Below, one piece after another: positions 10,036 through 20,069 of a DNA stretch of 64,000 bases (the first letter of the stretch is position 1; each line of letters opens with the position of its first letter). The position numbers and the translations under genes are program-made. The notes under the pieces are model-generated. The model made no database searches and was not told the DNA's origin. It saw only the letters and a program-made list of their open reading frames with translations. The stretch spans positions 2,353,103 to 2,417,102 of the forward strand of contig CM035312.1 of assembly GCA_002900995.3 (NCBI GenBank), written 5' to 3'. This DNA comes from Ganoderma boninense. Lineage: Eukaryota > Basidiomycota > Agaricomycetes > Polyporales > Polyporaceae.

Positions 10036-13000
10036 TCACGATCGAGTCTTCTTGTTGAGAGGGCCAGGAGCGTCGGGATGTGTCGAATAAAACTTTTGCA
10101 GCACTTTTGGCGCATTTGCTAGATCCGACACGTCTTCCCAGCTATCGTGTTCAGGGCCCCAGCCCTTCCAGTGAACAAGATACTGCAGTTTCTTCCACTG
10201 CCCATACCGACGCGACTCTAACACTTCCTCTACTTCATACTCTTCCTCTCCTTCCACTTCAAGGGCTGCAGGTTCAGGGGGATGCCGACCGGGGAGTTGG
10301 CTTTCTTTGTGCGGGTGTAGGAGCGTCACATGGAACACTGGGTGGAGTCCCATGTCTTTGGGGAGCTTGAGCTCGTAAGCCAAGTTGCCCACCTTGCGCT
10401 TGACAGGGTACGGGCCAGCATACCAGTCCACCAGCTTCCGAGAGACTCCTGGGACACGGAAGTTCCTCATGTCGAGCCACACCTTCTGACCCTCCTTGAA
10501 TTCTGGAGCAGCGGAGACATAGCGATCGTAGTACTCCTTCATCCGCTCTGCTGCCAGGGTTAAGGCTGAGGTCGCATCCTCCCTTGCCTGCCGCAACTCC
10601 TCCCTTCGTTTGTCTGCAGTAGGCACCGTGGTGGATAGCATTGGAACGTGGAACTGAGGTTCATAGCCGTACATGAGGTAAAACGGCGAGTATCCTGTGG
10701 ACGAATGTACGCGCGAGTTGAAGCAGTATTCTGCCGTTGGCAGCCACTTGACCCAATCGTCGCGGCGCCTTGAGCAGTACATCCGTAGGTACGCCTCTAT
10801 CTCCTGGTTCCATCGCTCCGACTGTCCATCCGTCTGCGGGTGGTAGGCTGTGGACAGCACGCTTTCTATGTCGAGGCCTTTAAGGATTGCACGGAAGAGC
10901 TTGCTAGAGAACTGGGGCCCCCGATCAGAGATGATCTTACGCGGGAGTCCATGTAGACGGAACCATTCTCTAATGAAGTTGTCTGCAGTCCCTTCCGTGT
11001 CGATCTCCTCAGTGCATGGAATAAGGTGAATCATCTTTCCATGCCGATCAGCAATAAGCTGGAGTGCATTGTATCCATCCACCTCCGGCAGTCCAGTGAT
11101 GAAGTCACAGGTAACTACTTGGCCTGGGCCGTCCGGGATCTTGTTGGGTTGAAGGGGACCATGTGGCTTAGCATGTGAAGTCTTGCCACGGCGACAAGTG
11201 TTGCAGGTCTCAACGTAATCCTTAATGAACTTTGCCATGCCTGGCCACCAGTAGTTCCGTGTAACCAACTCCACCGTTTTTGCCTGGCCAGGGTGTGCAG
11301 CAGGCGGGAGGTCGTGGTGAATGCGCACTATTTCTGCTCGGAGCGCATCGTCTTTGGGGACATAAACTCGGCCGCGGTAGAGCAGCAGGCCTTGTTCTGT
11401 GTTCCAGTCCACCAAATCGTTCTGTAGACATGCTGGCCCTAGCTTATCGAGCTTGCTGAGTGCCTCTGCGACCTCCTGCTCACGCTCTCCACATTCTCGA
11501 ATGCGGCGGAGCAGTGCCTTCTCTGGTACCACTGACATGTGCCCTCTCTTAGCTGCTAGTACTTGGAAGCGATCGGGTTGCAACATGACTCGGTTCAGGT
11601 TGTCATCGGCGTCATCCTTCTGGTGATCAGGCCTGCGCGACAGCGCATCTGCCCTACCGTTGGAGGTGCCCGGCTTGTGTGCGATGACAAAGTCGAACCG
11701 CGACAGATAGAGAGCCCATCGTGCCTGCCTGCGCGTGAGGTTTTGTGCGGCCTTCCAGTACTCGAGGTTCTTGTGGTCCGACTGGATCTCGAACACACTG
11801 GGAAGACCCTCGAGGTAGTGGCGCCAGGCCTGCAGGGCACGGATGATAGCGAGCATCTCCTTGTCATAGATCTCGTAGTTGCGTTCCGCATCGCTCATTG
11901 ACTCAGAGTGGAAAGCCACAGGGTGCTATTTGCCGTCCTCCCCCTCCTGAGACAGAACTGCACCGGTAGCATACCTAGATGCATCAACTTCAATGCGGGC
12001 CTTGCGGTCTGGGTCATACATGCTCAGGACAGGGCTCTCAGTGAAACAACGTTTGAGCTCATTGAATGCTGACTGCTCTTCAGCACCCCATTGCCAGGGA
12101 GCATTACCCGTGAGACAGTCGAGGGGTTTGCACACCGCACTGAAGTCCTTAATGAACCGCCTGTAGAAATTCGCGAAACCGCGGAACTTTCGTACATCTG
12201 AGGCGTTCTGAGGGACAGGCCATTCTGCGATACCCCTGACCTTCACTGGGTCCATCTCCACACGGTTCTCTGAGACGAGCACACCTAGGTACTCAACCTT
12301 TGGCTGTTCGAATTCGCACTTCTCTGGCTTGCAGAACAGGTCGTGCTCCGCCAGACGCTTCAGGACCTCACGCACCAATGTGCGGTGTTCCTCGATGTCG
12401 TTGGTGAATATGAGGATGTCGTCGAGGTAGATAGTGATTTTGCCGAGTATGATGAGGTCCTTGAAGATGTCGTTCATGAGCGCAGAGAATGTACTGGGCG
12501 AGTTAGCCAGTCCAAAGTACATCACGTTCGGTTCGAACAGTCCGCGATTGGTAACAAAGGCAGCCTTCCATTCATCACCGGTCTTAATCCGCACATTGTT
12601 GTACCCCCACCGGATGTCAAGCTTGGTAAAGTACTTGGCCCTTTTGAGTCGATCCATCAGGTCCGAAACCAACGGCAGTGGGTATCGGTTCTTAATGGTG
12701 ATGTCGTTCAATCGCCGGTAGTCCTGTACAGGACGTAGGCTGCCGTCCTTCTTTTTAACGAAGAAGAACGGTGATGACATCGGTGACTTCGACTCTTGAA
12801 TATAACCTTTGGCCAAGTTCTCACTAAGGAACTTGTCAAGCTCGACCTGCTAGCTGGGAGACAGGGGGTACACCTTGGAATGGAACATCCTAGCATCTGG
12901 TACGAGTTCTATAGCGTGGTCATAGGGTCCGTGCTCAGGTAGACGTTCGGACGCCTCTTTCGAGAACACACGCAGATACTCGTGGTACTGGGGAGGTACG

Positions 13001-13811
13001 ATCTCTTCGACAGGACGGACTTCCTTCTTCTGATACTCTTGTTCAGCGAGCTGTTGAGAGTACGTGTAGCTCGCCGACACAAAGATCTTAGGGGTACCTC
13101 GAAGTTGTCGTCCATCTTCCAGTGCATTGAGAAGAGACTCCTCAGTGCCATCCCATTCCGGCAGAAAACCTGGTGGTGGAGGCCTATCTTCCTCCTCCTC
13201 CTCGACCATTACGGCCATGCATATCCTACCCATCATCTTTGCCTTCCGCACCCGCCGAGAACCATTGCGCGCCGTAAGCCGTACCTCCGTATCACGCGCT
13301 TTGGTCTCAACAGGTTTGGATGCCTTCCGATGAGTCGGACATGCCTCTGGACATCTTGATAGGCGCAGTGAGCCACGTTCCCAGTCTACTTCAGGGTTGT
13401 GCTCGCGCAGCCAGTCCAGGCCAATGATCACATCCTCTTCTCCTATGTCTGTCACCACAAACACCACCTTCTCTCGGTGGTCTCCAATCGCCATATCCAA
13501 CACGGCGACCTCCGTGATCGTTCCATCACGGTTCTCAGTACCATCTATGTTGTACAGAGGAATTGGCCTCGCCAGCTTCCTCGCCGTAACCTGGTTCCTT
13601 TCTATGAACCGTCTATGTAAAAACTTAGTAGTAGCTCCACTATCTACCATTGCTACTATGTCCTTATGTCGCTGCTTGCCGATCAACCGTACCGGTATAT
13701 GAAAGTGTTGGCCACTATGATTTACTTCATATACGAACGCGGAACTCAGTACAGAAAATCGACTATTACTACAAGAGCCGGCACGCGCAGCGTCCAGTGC
13801 GGCTCTGATCA
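10036..13811 (-). pseudogene. Gypsy-1 pol (protease, RT, RNase H, integrase, chromodomain) with two stops
   Basis: One continuous frame of about 1,258 codons interrupted by only two TAG codons. Order: protease MVDSGATTKF near 13640; RT with [22 protein letters not shown] and the catalytic box IYLDDILIF near 12430; RNase H; integrase HHCC and D-D-E core; chromodomain EYEVEEVLES with YLVHWKGWGPE ending at 10036. The first stop (12850-12852) replaces the E of PSEQVEL. The second (11926-11928) replaces the W of GKWHPVAF between RT and RNase H, and is shared with the copy at 34595-42743. The frame begins in -1 register over the gag stop. Confidence 0.93.
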
Positions 13812-14642
13812 GAAACCCTCCTTCTTTTCAGCGGCCGAAAGGGCCACCAGCTTTTCCTCCATCGCCTTAACCTGGGCCTGGAGAGCCGCCACTTCCGTAG
13901 TCGTGGTGGACGAGGAAGCAGCCTTCTGTCCTCCTGCCTTAAGCTTCGGGCATTCGACGGTGCGGTGTCCGGGTTGACCACAGCTGTAGCAGTTCCCGGT
14001 AAACGGCTTCTTCCCTGTAGCAGCTGCCTTCTCTCCCTTCTTCTTCCACCCAAACGACTTCGGGCGTTCCTCCTCTCTAGTGACAAGGTTCTGGTCGAGC
14101 AACAGTGCCACCTTCTGAATCTTCGTGAGGTCGGAGATGTCGTGGGCAGTGGTAGCGAAGACATCCTTGAGTCTGGGAGGCAACCCCTCGCGGTACCGTT
14201 CACGCTTGTCTGTGTCACTGAAGCTGGTCCGGGCCGCGATGGCATTAAACTGCACCGTGTACTCCTTGACGGTGCCAACCTTGTGGTATGCCTTGCAAAG
14301 CTTAACCAGCTCAGCGACGGCAGCTTCCTTGTCATCCGCTGCGCAGAAATGGGCCTTGAAGGCCGTTTCAAAGGCATTGAAGTCTGCCCAAGGACTTTTC
14401 GTGGTCGCGAGGGTCACGATGTGAGGCCCTGCCCAGTCTGCCGCTCCCTCGGTAAGCTTGCTCAGGACCGTCATCCATGTGACGACGGGGTCCAGGCCAG
14501 GGGCTGCTGTCGTCAGAGTGTTGTAGTAGATCCTGGCTGCAGACACGAAGCGTAGACCATCTTGAGCAGTTTTTCCATCGTATGTGGAGGGAGCGATTTG
14601 GGAGAGGAGTTTGGAGACATCGAATGGCGGGAGAGTGGTCAT
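13809..14642 (-). CDS. Gypsy-1 gag (subfamily variant)
   Basis: The 277-codon frame from the first conserved Met (MTTLPPFDVSKLL) has capsid-like sequence, a CCHC knuckle CYSCGQPGHRTVEC, and the C-terminal AALQAQVKAMEEK segment, ending EKKEGF. The same frame stays open upstream through a serine/proline-rich stretch to at least 14800, so the true start may be further 5'. It is noticeably diverged from the gag at 3130 and 41266 (KTAQDGLRF versus KSSQDGLRF; CYSCGQ versus CHICGQ), while the pol parts of the copies are nearly the same. This suggests recombination between subfamilies. The pol frame overlaps its TGA in the -1 register (GGTTTCTGA). Confidence 0.88.
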   Translation of the reverse strand: MTTLPPFDVSKLLSQIAPSTYDGKTAQDGLRFVSAARIYYNTLTTAAPGLDPVVTWMTVLSKLTEGAADWAGPHIVTLATTKSPWADFNAFETAFKAHFCAADDKEAAVAELVKLCKAYHKVGTVKEYTVQFNAIAARTSFSDTDKRERYREGLPPRLKDVFATTAHDISDLTKIQKVALLLDQNLVTREEERPKSFGWKKKGEKAAATGKKPFTGNCYSCGQPGHRTVECPKLKAGGQKAASSSTTTTEVAALQAQVKAMEEKLVALSAAEKKEGF

Positions 14643-14845
14643 GACGGGTGAGGCGATCGGGCTGGATGAGGACGATGAAGAGGGTTGTGGAGTGTTGAGA
14701 TTGACGGTTTCTCGTTTGGGTTGCGGTTCGAGCTTAACTTCAGGCTTCGCTTCTGCCTTTGGAAGTTTAGAACTCGAGGCAACAGGGATGAAGTGACTCG
14801 CTGCCGGGCGAGTTCGAGGGCTGTCTGAAGAGGAATTGCTCCCAA

Positions 14846-15632
14846 ACGTGGAGAGCCGGAGGGGGTCGCAGTAGGTGTTGGCTTGCGGCTGGTTGGACGT
14901 GAGGGTGCACGGGATGGAACCCGTGAAGATGGCTTGGATGGGGGGCGAGAGGCTGGTCTGGACGCGGGGTTCTGGGTGGCGACTATCGCCGCCTGACGAG
15001 CTGGGGGGCGTCCTGGATCTCGAGGTGCAGGTGCTGGTGGGTTTGCGATCTTCGCACGGATTAGGACTTCCTGTTCTTTGGTGGTGAGGAGTCTAGGGGT
15101 GATGCCTTCGCGAGTTTCAAGAGTATCGTTGAATGTGTGTGATCGGTGGGGGCACGGTTGCTCCTCGCAGTAGTATCAGGCTTGCTTATCTTCGTCCCAG
15201 TACTCGTCCTGTACCGCAGTGGGGTGAAATATGTGTCCCCAGGCTTGGCAAGCCACGTTGAATCTCGCTTCCTTATCCTAGGAATGAAACGGCAGGTGCA
15301 CGATCCAACACTGTCTGCTCAGCCTCCTCGGCCTATTGCTGTGTCTTAGCCCAAGGGGCACGGGCCCAAGGGTGTTCTGCCTTGGCTTTGTTTCGCCACC
15401 TTTCTCTAGCCTCCCACGCCGTGAGGCGGACCACTTCTGTCAGTACCGGGGTCTCGTGTTAGGAGCTTTCCGCGTACTGTACCACTTGGGAGTGGCAAGC
15501 CTCAGGTTGCGCCGAGACCACGTCTGATGGTGTGACTAGAGCGCGCACTACGCTAGGCCAACACAGAGGATCTAAGTGCGTACCGTACGAGAGGGAAAGA
15601 GTGTGGGTGGAGTACGCCGGTGCTCGTGTAGA
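14846..15632 (-). other. Gypsy-1 5' leader
   Basis: Transcribed leader between primer site and gag. On the minus strand, about 15470-15330, it contains an ATG-initiated short frame (the counterpart at 42891 reads MAWEARER...AKTQQ) that meets a TAG after CAGCAA. The same CAGCAATAG is present in the leaders at about 4595, 15345 and 42975. Confidence 0.55.
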
Positions 15633-15645
15633 AGTTTCGACCTAA
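15633..15645 (-). promoter_or_regulatory. Gypsy-1 primer-binding site, self-priming type
   Basis: On the minus strand the bases after the 5' LTR read TTAGGTCGAAACT. Eleven of these (AGGTCGAAACT) are the exact reverse complement of AGTTTCGACCT at 15820-15830 inside the LTR, about 35 nt downstream of its TATA box. This is the arrangement of Tf1/sushi elements, whose mRNA 5' end primes its own reverse transcription. No match to a tRNA 3' end (TGG start) is seen. Confidence 0.7.
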
Positions 15646-16104
15646 TGTTACGACTGGCTGTCAAGTAAGATCAGGGAGGAGGCTTACGAGACGAGCAAGG
15701 GCGTCGACGAGCACTTGTGCAGCGAGAGCGGAGCAGGGCTCGACAGTCAGGCTGGAGACAAGATGTATTGAGCAAGTAACTAACGAGCAAGAATACAGCG
15801 AGGCTTACCTGGAGACAAGAGGTCGAAACTGAGGTCTCCAGGTAGTGAAGTACAGGTCTTATATACATGTAGTGGACAATGGGAATCGGGGACAATAGGT
15901 AACTATGGACACGGGAACCAGTGGGAGAACAATGGTATGTAGTACAATGACGACGGGAACAATGGGTAACAGGAGTTATTGTACTGCGAGAACAAGGGAC
16001 AGGTTTGTTAAACAACGGAGGACAATAAGGACGACGCGGGAGGCAAACAGTCCGAAAAGGGAAAGAGAGACGCCGGGGTAGGTGCGAGCGTGCCGTTCAT
16101 GACA
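15646..16104 (-). repeat. Gypsy-1 5' LTR with promoter and self-primer
   Basis: Minus-strand TATATAAG at 15858-15865, then the predicted mRNA start AGTTTCGACCT at 15820-15830. That self-primer lies in the loop between perfect 9-bp arms CCTGGAGAC (15808-15816) and GTCTCCAGG (15834-15842). The LTR carries the same variants as the opposite LTR at 16105-16562 (for example GTAGTGAAGTACAGGTC, AATCGGGGAC) rather than those of its own 3' LTR. Confidence 0.9.
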
Positions 16105-16562
16105 GTCATGAACGGCACGCTCGGCACCTACCCCGGCGTCTCTCTTTCCCTTTTCGGACTGTTTGCCTCCGCGTCGTCCTTATTGTCCTCCGTTGTTTAA
16201 CAAACCTGTCCCTTGTTCTCGCAGTACAATAACTCCTGTTACCCATTGTTCCCGTCGTCATTGTACTACATACCATTGTTCTCCCACTGGTTCCCATGTC
16301 CATAGTTACCTATTGTCCCCGATTCCCATTGTCCACTACATGTATATAAGACCTGTACTTCACTACCTGGAGACCTCAGTTTCGACCTCTTGTCTCCAGG
16401 TAAGCCTCGCTGTATTCTTGCTCGTTAGTTACTTGCTCAATACATCTTGTCTCCAGCCTGACTGTCGAGCCCTGCTCCGTTCTCGCTGCACAAGTGCTCG
16501 TCGACGCCCTTGCTCGTCTCGTAAGCCTCCTCCCTGATCTTACTCGACAGCCAGTCATAACA
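16105..16562 (+). repeat. Older gypsy-1 LTR split by the complete element
   Basis: Starts GTCATGAACGG, that is LTR base 2 onward. The missing beginning TGTCAT is found at 9544-9549, just left of the complete element, whose 5-bp duplication GTCAT equals LTR bases 2-6. The minus-strand element therefore inserted into the first bases of this plus-strand LTR. The outer flanks (CATTA left, CCATG right) do not match, so this LTR has no clean target duplication of its own. Confidence 0.85.
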
Positions 16563-16869
16563 CCATGCACCCTTGTTCTTGCACACCTCTCTGCACCTCC
16601 TCGGAGGTGCTCCTCTCAGTACGACCTTGATGGGTGTTGTACACCCTTCAAAGCACACTGGCATGACCAATCTGCAAGCACTGTCTCTCCACAGATCTCC
16701 TGAGGCCTGCCCAAAGATCTGATGTTATGGAGACCCAGGCTCCGATTGCAACGGGCCCCTGTCTTGGTGAAATTTTGGCTTCAGAATCTCTGAAATGACA
16801 TCATGTGCCAGATATTCACGCATTGCAGCAGATGGCAGCTCAGGGGACAAATATTAAACCGCAGTCCAA

Positions 16870-17230
16870 TACATTAATAACAGGACTTATTCACAGTTAT
16901 TAATCTAGTGTTGTTCCAACCAGGAATTGAACCAAGGACCTCAGGGCCTTGCATTCATTCGACCAGGTATACTAACCACTACACCAACTGACTATTACAG
17001 CCTTATGTAACTAATATACTAAGTACTATCATTACTGAGATAAGATAAGATAAGATAAGATAAAATAAGAGCTTGGTGCAGTGGCTAGTACAGCTGTTTG
17101 AATAAACTAGGTCTCTGGTTCAATTCCAGCTGGTGCAATCACATTAAATACAGTCTTAATATATGACTAAGAAGGCTTTGTAAATCTGCAGTTTAACCGT
17201 GGTTAATAGAATCAATATATACCCTTGATC
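16870..17230. repeat. Composite repeat: two inverted tRNA-like modules around GATAAG repeats, copy 1
   Basis: A minus-strand tRNA-like module (16913-16992; A-box-like TGGTGTAGTGGTTAG, B-box-like GGTTCAATTCC) and a plus-strand one (17069-17138; TGGTGCAGTGGCTAG, GGTTCAATTCC) point away from a central GATAAG tandem (17036-17070). The same arrangement and flanks occur at 21440-21970. Cloverleaf pairing is poor, so these look like SINE heads rather than tRNA genes. Confidence 0.65.
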
Positions 17231-17237
17231 CGGAGCT

Positions 17238-18735
17238 ATGGTTAACTGCATCATAGTTAATAGTAAACCAGCTCAAGGGACTCAAGCTTTTGCCAATATA
17301 AGTAATCAGCCAGGTAAACTTAATACTAAAAGAAAAAGAGATGATGAGCTAGAACTATCTACATCCTATAAAACTAAGAAAGTCAAAGTAAGCAAGCCTC
17401 TACCTGGTAGATCAATACAAGGATTTTTGTGGATAGTGAACACTGAAAACTGGAGTTGTGCATATAATAGTCTGCTCACAATCTTATTGACTACCTACAC
17501 TAACAGTAAGCAACTATGGACAAGTAGCACTATACAACCATATAAAAGCCTGAATATTGTTAAAACTGCATTTGAACAGGTCCTTACAAACTCTTCTCAA
17601 TTGTCTATGACCCAGGCAAGAAATGAAGTACAATCATCACTTGGCTTAAGACATCCTAAATTGAGATTTCAAGGTCAGCAACATACAGATCTATATATGT
17701 TGGCTTGAGAGTTGTTAGATATAAATGAGGATGTAGTAAGTATTAATTACCATTGTAGAGCTTGTGACTACCAATCTGAAGCTGAGGGATCAGATGATAT
17801 TTGTTGGACATTTACACAAGATAGATAGAAAAACCATCCAAGCAAACTTGGAACATATAAAGGCAAAAGTGTACAACAGTGGTTATATGCTGCTCATGTT
17901 TAAAAATCAAATGCTTCATGTTTACACTGTCAGATGTTACGACTGGCTGTCAAGTAAGATCAGGAAGGCTTACGAGACGAGCAAGGGTGTCGACGAGCGC
18001 TTGTGCAGTGAGAGCGGAGCAAGGCTCGACAGTCAGGCTGGGGACAAGAGTGTATTGAGTGAAGTATCTACAAGGGAAATACAGTGGGGCTCACCTGGGG
18101 ACAAGAGGTCGAAACTAGAGTCCCCAGGTAGCAGGCTACAGTCCTTATATACATGTGCAGGTCCATGGGAACGGAGTACAATGGTAACTACGGTCGCGGG
18201 AGCAGAAAGGGAGAACAATGGTGTAGGGAACAATAGTGACGGGAAACAACAGGGGAACAATGGGGAGACAGGAGCTATTGTACTTGGAAACAATGCGGAG
18301 GGTTTACAATGCTATGGAGGACAACAAGGACGACATTGGACGTAAACTAATCAAGAAAGGAAACCTGGGCGCTAAACGGGGTGTTCGTAACATCAGAGGC
18401 CATTACAATGTATAGTGACATATGATAGTGCTCCTTGTTTTGTTGCTTGTATTACTCATAATACTAAAGTCAATATTGAATCAGAGATCACTATAACAGA
18501 ACTCAGTACAAAATATAGATTATGTAGAATTGTATATTATGCTAACTTTCACTTTGTATGTAGAGTAATTGATCATTCAGGAGACATATGGTCTCATGAT
18601 GGCGCAAAACATGGCAATGAAGCAAGCTATGTTGGAAACATTGTGAATTTTAATATGAGAAAACTACAAACAGTGGGAGATTATACTATGTGTTTGCTTG
18701 TATATATAAAACTTATAAATAGAGATGGTAGTTAA
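17238..18735 (+). pseudogene. Cysteine-protease-like (USP-like) ORF split by a solo LTR
   Basis: The first part (17238-17708, 156 codons) has a basic segment (TKRKRDDELE, TKKVKVSK) then NTENWSCAYNSLLTIL, which resembles the Cys box of ubiquitin-specific-protease-like enzymes. After a TGA the frame goes on with CRACDYQSEAEG near 17760, a possible zinc-binding pair. Beyond the inserted LTR, 18415-18735 carries CRIVYYANFHFVCRVID and GDIWSHDGAKHGNE, which fits a His/Asp box of the same fold. The assignment is an inference from motif order only. The gene is interrupted by the 458-bp LTR and at least two stops. I suspect it belonged to a large DNA transposon or a host ubiquitin-type protease family. 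Confidence 0.4.
17935..18392 (-). repeat. Divergent gypsy-1 solo LTR with TSD
   Basis: TGTTACGACTGG to GTTCGTAACA, 458 bp, flanked by the perfect 5-bp duplication TCAGA (17930-17934 and 18393-18397). It is a different, older or distinct subfamily: many differences from the other LTRs, but it keeps the start, the TATA region and the GTCGAAACT block. Confidence 0.9.
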
Positions 18736-18783
18736 CTAATACAATAGAAGCTTCTTGATGTTCCTCATCAATTGTATTGCCAG

Positions 18784-20069
18784 AAATGGCCTTCTTCAAC
18801 CAAGTGGGCTTGAGGGCCAAGTTCTGGGACCACATGCTGCCGCTTATGGATCTGGAGCTCACTGGGCAATGCACCATCCAAACTCCAGGCATTGCACATA
18901 GCAGGAGTGCACTAGCACCTTTCCAGTTTGAGACCCATCTAGATGGTACCCCAATCCTCACTGATGTCAAGAACGGCCTGATGATGAAGCCAGGGCGAAT
19001 GTGGGAGGTGTTTTGACTTTATATATGGGACCATTATAGTAAGCCACAACAGAACCAAGGATAGATTGTGGCTGATCAGGTAACAGCTTGTGCATCTGGG
19101 GTGAGTGTTCAGGTTCTGTCATAGTCCAGGTTGCGCAAAACTCCAGAAAAGTTCTTTGAGGACTGCATGCTTCCCATCGACTTTCAGTTCAATGATCTCT
19201 CACACATCCGTGACGGCATGATCATTGACTTCTTTACCCATGTTATGCAGATTGAAGATCCTGCCCGGTATGGGCTGCAGCAAGCGGCAAAGCAGTGGCA
19301 ATTCAGTCACTACTGGGTCAGCACTGGGGGAGGGTCCACGTTCGAGGAGGCAAAATACTTGGGCCCTGCAACGGGGTGGGTCTCAAAAAAGGAGTGCAAC
19401 AAACGGGTGACAATTCCTGGGCATGATGGTGAAGACAGTGGGAACAAGTTGGGGAAGGATGGGGAGTCAGCTGCTCCCCACATCTCAAGGAGGGGCAGGA
19501 AGAATCAACGGGGCCACAAAGCATCCAGGAGCACCGCAGGAGATAACGGGAAGGGTAAGGCACCTAAAGGCTGCAGTACGCGATGGAGAGGCAAGAAAAC
19601 CATGGTAATCAGCAGCAATGAGGAGCCTGAGGCAGAGTTTTTGGAGGCTGATGAGGAAGATGATGATGAGGTTGTGGAGAAGCAACAAGCTCACTTCCGT
19701 GGCAATGACGACAACTGCGAGGGTGACGGCGGCACCAAGTACGGCGACGGTGCTGATGACAATGAGGGCAGCAGTGACAAGGACAATGAGGATGACAAGC
19801 CACAGGACCCAGACATGCAGGACAGCTACGGGGACATGGACAAGGTGTTCTACCAGCATTGTCAGGCAGCAGAGCATGAAGACTTCACTTCTGCCATTGC
19901 TGCAGTTGGTAGAGTGGATGAGTCTGACAGCAAACAGGATGCTGCCAATGTCTCTGGTGCATTGGGCGCCCCAGAGCGCTGCCGGACGTCTGCCACCACA
20001 CAGCCTGCTAGACAAGATGGCAAGGCGCCTTCCAGGCATCACTCTAAGATGCTGAGCGGAAAGCCTTGA
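18784..20069 (+). CDS. Hypothetical acidic protein, two or more exons
   Basis: ATG at 18786 reads MAFFNQVGLRAKFWDHMLPL. A GT...AG intron at 19001-19129 (GTGGGAG...GTCCAG) joins it in frame to KTPEKFFEDCMLPIDFQF and on to the TGA at 20067-20069. The upstream CCAG before the ATG may be another acceptor, so a 5' exon is possible. The N-terminal 170 or so residues look folded (WQFSHYWVSTGGGSTFEEA). The C-terminal half is low-complexity, with basic patches (RRGRKNQRGHK, RWRGKKTM) followed by long Asp/Glu runs (LEADEEDDDEVVE), a pattern common in nuclear proteins. I do not recognise the family. It is one of the few candidates here for a non-transposon gene. Confidence 0.5.

Larger units (their letters stand above)
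9550..16104 (-). mobile_element. Gypsy-1, structurally complete copy with target duplication
   Basis: Two LTRs (9550-10009 and 15646-16104) enclose leader, gag, protease, RT, RNase H, integrase and chromodomain in that order. The 5-bp duplication GTCAT is at 9545-9549 and 16105-16109, as expected for a retroviral-type integrase. The two LTRs differ from each other at many sites, so it is either not recent or one LTR was converted. Nonsense codons in pol make it non-autonomous now. Confidence 0.95.

Noticed and set aside
16092..16116. Perfect palindrome at the LTR-LTR junction as an origin or regulatory hairpin
   Set aside because: Fully explained by two LTR ends meeting head-to-head.
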